DNA from: CAUZWH01 sp965224275
GTDB taxonomy: Bacteria; Pseudomonadota; Alphaproteobacteria; SHVV01
Assembly (NCBI GenBank): GCA_965224275.1
Contig: CBDCYR010000011.1
Location: 124,001-188,000 of the forward strand
DNA length: 64,000 bases
Direction: 5' to 3'
Of this stretch, positions 60,909-64,000 are shown piece by piece; position 1 is the stretch's first letter, and every line of letters begins with the position of its first letter. Under the pieces are notes generated by a model. The model saw only the letters and a list, made by a program, of their open reading frames with translations. It made no database searches and had not been told where the DNA came from. A program made the translations under genes and the position numbers.

Positions 60909-61895
60909 TTACGCACCGCTCGGACGTGCCGCTCGAATTTTTTCCATCAAATTATCGTAGGAGCGGATAGCGACGAGAGCGCCCTCCGAGGGGCAGGTCG
61001 GGAGGCATTCGAGCATGGTGTCGTGGTTGGGGCCGGTGAACATGACGATGGACAACCGCCGCGAGGAGTCGTCCGCCGCTGCCGGCGGGTTGACGACGCG
61101 GTGGACGTTGGACTTCCAACGACCGTTGGTCCAGCGTTTCATGGCCTCCCCGGTGTTGATCACAAACGAACCCGGCGTTGGCGTTACCGCGCCCCAGCTT
61201 CCATCCGGGCGTTGGACCTCCAGGCCCCCTTTGGCGTCATCCTGCCGCAGAATGGTGCAGCCGGAATAGTCGACATGAGCGCCGGATCGAACTTGCCCGG
61301 GCAGCGGCGGCGGATCCTGGTGCGGATAGTGAACCAGTTGAAGCTGCGTCATCATCCGAGCGTAGTGGGGGGAGAAGTAGTCTTCCGGCAGATCCAGAGC
61401 CAGCGCACCGATCCGCATCACGGTTCGCGCCAGCGCGCTAACCTGATCAAAGTAGGCTTCAACGAGACTGCGAAGACGCGGCGGATCAGCGGGCCAGGGG
61501 TTTGGCTGAAAGATCGACTTGTCGAACTCGTGGCTTGGTCCGAGCCGTTCCCAATCGATGTAGTTGAAGGAGATTCGTTCGTTGTAGTCGCCCGGGGTCG
61601 GTGCGGCATTCGGGTTCAAGGTGTTGGCAAGCGTGGTGCCGCCGATCGGAATGTAGCCCAGCGTGTCCTGGCCGCCTTGCCGAGAGCACAGTTGTTTCTC
61701 ATCCAGCGGCCGATCAAAAAACCGCAGCGCTTCTGCGTGAAGATCCTTGATGAGTGCTTCCGGTACCGAGTGACCGACGATGGTGGCGAAGCCGACGGTT
61801 TCGAAAGCATCGGCCCATTGCCGTGCGACGCGCCTTCGTTGTCCCTCACTGCTGGACAGGAAAGGCGAGATATCGATCTGCGGAATCGTGGGCAT
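60909..61895 (-). CDS. isopenicillin N synthase-family 2-oxoglutarate/Fe(II) oxygenase (second copy type)
   Basis: 328 residues from MPTIPQIDISPFLSS. Iron ligands are H207-x-D209 (GAHVDYSG) and H265 (NVHRVV); R280-x-S282 (RRLSIVMF) binds 2-oxoglutarate. The DIOX_N start VGFATIVGHSVP is present. It lies 75 bases upstream of the SDR gene on the same strand, so hydroxylation followed by alcohol oxidation is plausible. Confidence 0.9.
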   Translation of the reverse strand: MPTIPQIDISPFLSSSEGQRRRVARQWADAFETVGFATIVGHSVPEALIKDLHAEALRFFDRPLDEKQLCSRQGGQDTLGYIPIGGTTLANTLNPNAAPTPGDYNERISFNYIDWERLGPSHEFDKSIFQPNPWPADPPRLRSLVEAYFDQVSALARTVMRIGALALDLPEDYFSPHYARMMTQLQLVHYPHQDPPPLPGQVRSGAHVDYSGCTILRQDDAKGGLEVQRPDGSWGAVTPTPGSFVINTGEAMKRWTNGRWKSNVHRVVNPPAAADDSSRRLSIVMFTGPNHDTMLECLPTCPSEGALVAIRSYDNLMEKIRAARPSGA

Positions 61896-62162
61896 TATCA
61901 CTCCTTGAAGCGCCACCAGAGCGTGGCGACTACCGGCGCGCCGCCCGTTGCGAACGATTTGGAATCATATTGGATCTGGCTCGATCCATTCTGATACCCG
62001 CCGTATGATCGCGTTGTTCGCCAATCGATGCACGCAGTCATCGTCGACAAGGAACGCCACCTATGATCACGCAAGACTCTGAGGACGTTAGACGAAGGGG
62101 CCCAACTGAGTAAAACGGCGAGATATTGGCGCGTCACCGCACCGCGAGCGTTCCCCTTCCTG

Positions 62163-63059
62163 ATGTTCCTGATCGGCGCTGCCCTCACCGGCCCCACGAT
62201 CGTGCTGGCGCAATCCCTGCAACGCGAACTCGTCTACCAGATCGCTTATGGGAACGTAACGCTGGGAGCCGCGACCATCGAATTGTTCGCGGGCGGCCCG
62301 GATTACCGCATTCGCCTGCAGAGCCTGTCGGATGGACCGCTTAGGATCTTTGCGCGGTGGCACAACGAGGGCGAGACGACCGGCCGTCGCGTGACCGGCG
62401 CGCTCCATTTGTTGCACCATGAACGGCGCGGCGACTGGGGCGGCGATCGCAGCTTTTTGCGGATGACCGTCGACGGCGAGGGCGCCGTCGACATCATTTC
62501 GGACCCGCCCGAAGAACCAGCCAAGACGGCGCTTTTACTGGAACGCGCCGGGCCGCTCTTGCTTGATCCGTACTCGGCGGTGTTGGCGCTGCTCTACGAA
62601 ATCGAACGCGGTGGAACCTGCCAGGCCGCGGTGAGGGCGTTTGACGGCCGCAGGCTGACCGATGTGGAGCTAGTGGATGGAATCCAACATATGGTACCCA
62701 TACGACGGCTCGCCGAGTTCGCCGGTTAGGCGCGCGAAGCGTGGCAATGCCGGCGCATCGGGAGCTTCGCGTAACGCGGCCGGCGAGCTCGGCAAGCCGC
62801 CCTGCGGGTCGCGTATCCCGGTCCCCCGGTGCGTCGAAACCCCTCGACGATGCAAAGGCATCGCCTGCGGGCTTCCTCCTGCCGAGCTACCGGGATACGC
62901 GATCGTATGGGTACCATATGTTGGATTCCATCCACTAGTTGCGTCGACGGCGGGCGATCTCCCCCACGACCGACCATGGGCCTACGAAGGAAAAACTCGC
63001 GCCTGCCGCCTGCTGACGCGTCCTGTTTCAGTTAATGGGCGCAAAGGTCGCGAGCTTAA
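62163..63059 (+). pseudogene. DUF3108-like exported protein, interrupted by a MITE and an IS5 end
   Basis: From MFLIGAALTGPTIVLAQSLQ (signal peptide) the frame shows the DUF3108 layout (YQIAYGNVTLGAATIELF; YSAVLALLYEIERG; CQAAVRAFDGRRLTDVEL). At 62674 a 262-bp MITE enters. Removing it with one TA restores the frame directly into VASTAGDLPHDRPWAYEGKT and RACRLLTRPVSVNGRKGREL. At 63060 a piece of IS5 end breaks it again. The family is exported or outer-membrane associated and of unknown function. Confidence 0.75.
62674..62935. mobile_element. 262-bp MITE-like element with long inverted repeats, TA-flanked
   Basis: Ends GTGGATGGAATCCAACATAT and ATATGTTGGATTCCATCCAC are perfect and extend further inward over some 34 bases (to GGTACCCATACG). 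TA stands at 62672-62673 and 62936-62937; the target was CTAG. The middle is GC-rich and does not form an intact gene. Confidence 0.9.
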
Positions 63060-63117
63060 GAGTCCGACTCGAAACTCTATGTTTATAACAGTACCTTGCG
63101 AGCCGCCTTGTGAGGAG
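63060..63117. mobile_element. IS5 end fragment (same element as 1855-2786)
   Basis: 58 bases match the left end of the complete IS5 at 1855-1913 with one deletion (GAGTCCGACTCGAAACTCTA ... CTTGCGAGCCGCCTTGTGAG). No transposase or right end follows. The flanks carry an imperfect direct repeat (around TCCTGTTTCAGTTAATGGGC at 63021 and its variant at 63137). Confidence 0.85.
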
Positions 63118-63192
63118 CCGCCTGTTGACGAATCCGTCCTGTTCCAGCGGCAGTTAATGGGCGAGACAATGACGGCGACCACCGCAACCGCG

Positions 63193-63924
63193 TCAGGTCG
63201 AGCCGCTCAGCGTTAAGCGGCCATGAAGAGTGCGTCCGTCCGCCCTGCGACGGATTCCGATGTTCGGGGAAGGGAGCGATACCCATAGGGAGGCGGCTTG
63301 GCGACGCCCCAGGGTGCCGAGCTCCGGCATCTCGGCACAGAGGATGGCGGCGGTGACGGGGCCGACACCTGGTATCGAGCGCAGAATCCGGTCGCGCCGC
63401 GCATGCTCGGGGTCGTCGACGATGACGGCGCGGATCGCGGCCTCGAGTTGGCTGATCTCCCGATTGATATCGCTTGAATGCCTCGACGGTCTGGCGTACT
63501 CCTTTTTGGAGTTGCCGAGACCAGCTGTGCTCGCGCCCGGGCGAGGTCGCCGAGGCACTGGGCGCCGCTGCGCGGCGCCGTGACGTCCGGGTCCATCACC
63601 TGGCCGAGGCGCGCCAGCATGACCGCATCGATGGGGTCGGTCTTCGCCAGTTGGCCGAGGGCCTGGGCGAAGCGCCGGGCTTGCAGCGGGCTGACCACCG
63701 CGACCCGGAAGCCGGCGTCGTGGAGGCTCCGGTGCACATCCCGGTGATAGCGGCCCGTGGCCTCCACAACGACGAGCTCGACCTCCGCCTTGTGCAGCAT
63801 CTTGCGAAGGCCCCGGCGGCCACCGGCGTCGTTCCTGAACTGTCGCGCCTCGCCCGAAGGGGCGATGCAGACGTCGAGGTTGGCCTTGCCCATCAATGCC
63901 GGCGACTACCTTTTCCTGGTTCAT
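63193..63924 (-). pseudogene. IS110-family transposase, frameshifted
   Basis: It begins MNQEKVVAGID (ATG at 63924). A two-base loss shifts the frame before GKANLDVCIAPSGEARQF. LVVVEATGRYHRDVHRSL and LAKTDPIDAVMLARLG give the DEDD domain, and a second shift near 63510 leads to SIPGVGPVTAAILCAEMPEL. The C-terminus is cut short near 63200. It differs from the intact IS110 at 55 kb. The upstream end of the element runs off the window. Confidence 0.85.
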
Positions 63925-64000
63925 GTCCCGTGACTCCTGTCCTTGCAATCCGGGTCTTGCACCCACGCATCCGTTGAGACGAACAAGGGAGGAGCGACCA

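Noticed and set aside
60510..61994. A 494-codon + strand frame
   Set aside because: It is antisense to the SDR and IPNS-like genes, whose catalytic motifs are all present on the other strand.
1..64000. CRISPR arrays, tRNA or rRNA genes, phage structural genes
   Set aside because: I saw no regularly spaced repeats, no cloverleaf or rRNA sequence and no capsid, tail or terminase gene. Short tRNAs could be missed without a covariance search.

Overview
The window looks like the chromosome of a GC-rich alphaproteobacterium, perhaps from the Rhodospirillales. This is inferred from codon use, twin-arginine signals, a small class I cytochrome c, the LivHM- and Dpp-type transporters, and the style of the DUF3833, DUF6134 and DUF3108 proteins. 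No rRNA, tRNA or other taxonomic marker gene is present, so the placement is tentative. The region is accessory in character. It is crowded with oxygenases, hydrolases, glutathione transferases and importers, it carries many transposons and miniature elements, and it holds an unusual number of gene fragments.

Layout. 0-6.2 kb: an IS256 end, cytochrome c, an alcohol dehydrogenase split by an IS5 element with a clean target duplication, DUF6134, SDR, DUF3833 and aldo/keto reductase genes. 6.4-15.5 kb: minus-strand genes for a branched-chain-type binding protein, a GST, a dihydroorotase-like enzyme, a VOC protein, the phosphonate genes DUF1045 and phnM, a Rieske oxygenase and a Na/Pi transporter with a PhoU tail. 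15.7-20.6 kb: SnoaL, PPOX, phnN, two 2-oxoglutarate oxygenase-fold genes and a RhaM-like gene. 20.9-23.3 kb: a three-gene operon of a stand-alone Rieske protein, a Rieske-less oxygenase and a GST-like protein, an arrangement resembling the NdmC/NdmD/NdmE N-demethylase. 23.4-29 kb: a complete peptide/nickel-type ABC importer. 29-31 kb: remains of a second phn cluster broken by an IS630 transposase, then a LysR regulator. 31.7-42.8 kb: alpha/beta hydrolase, LivHM-type permeases, ACMSD-like amidohydrolases, an NMT1-type binding protein, a mosaic locus with a spare LivM, an OmpA-like coiled-coil protein and an Asp/Glu-racemase-fold protein. 42.8-48.7 kb: a cNMP-domain fragment, an orphan flagellin, a Rieske oxygenase, an IS630 element, an extradiol-type dioxygenase and a GFA protein. 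49.2-54.6 kb: a LivH-LivM-binding protein-amidohydrolase block and an enoyl-CoA hydratase. 54.6-64 kb: fossils, IS110 elements, a Rieske oxygenase, a ParDE-type pair, an NMT1 pseudogene, an SDR, an IPNS-like oxygenase and a DUF3108 gene interrupted twice.

How the parts work together. Five Rieske-type proteins, three 2-oxoglutarate/IPNS-type oxygenases, VOC and extradiol enzymes, amidohydrolases, an enoyl-CoA hydratase and several importers suggest uptake and oxidative breakdown of small organic (aromatic, heterocyclic, N-methylated or phosphonate) compounds. No reductase for any Rieske enzyme and no Liv ATPase lies in the window. A similar promoter-plus-operator-like sequence stands before several of the transcription units (13.5, 16.35, 18.95 and 25.1 kb, with a fifth copy at 30.4 kb). 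This suggests shared control, possibly by the only evident transcription factor here, the LysR protein at 30.6-31.5 kb.

Mobile elements. Several TA-flanked palindromic or inverted-repeat elements (22.46, 25.17, 52.3, 59.96 and 62.67 kb) have inserted at TA, mostly within CTAG. One family shares its terminal bases with the IS630 element at 45.86 kb.
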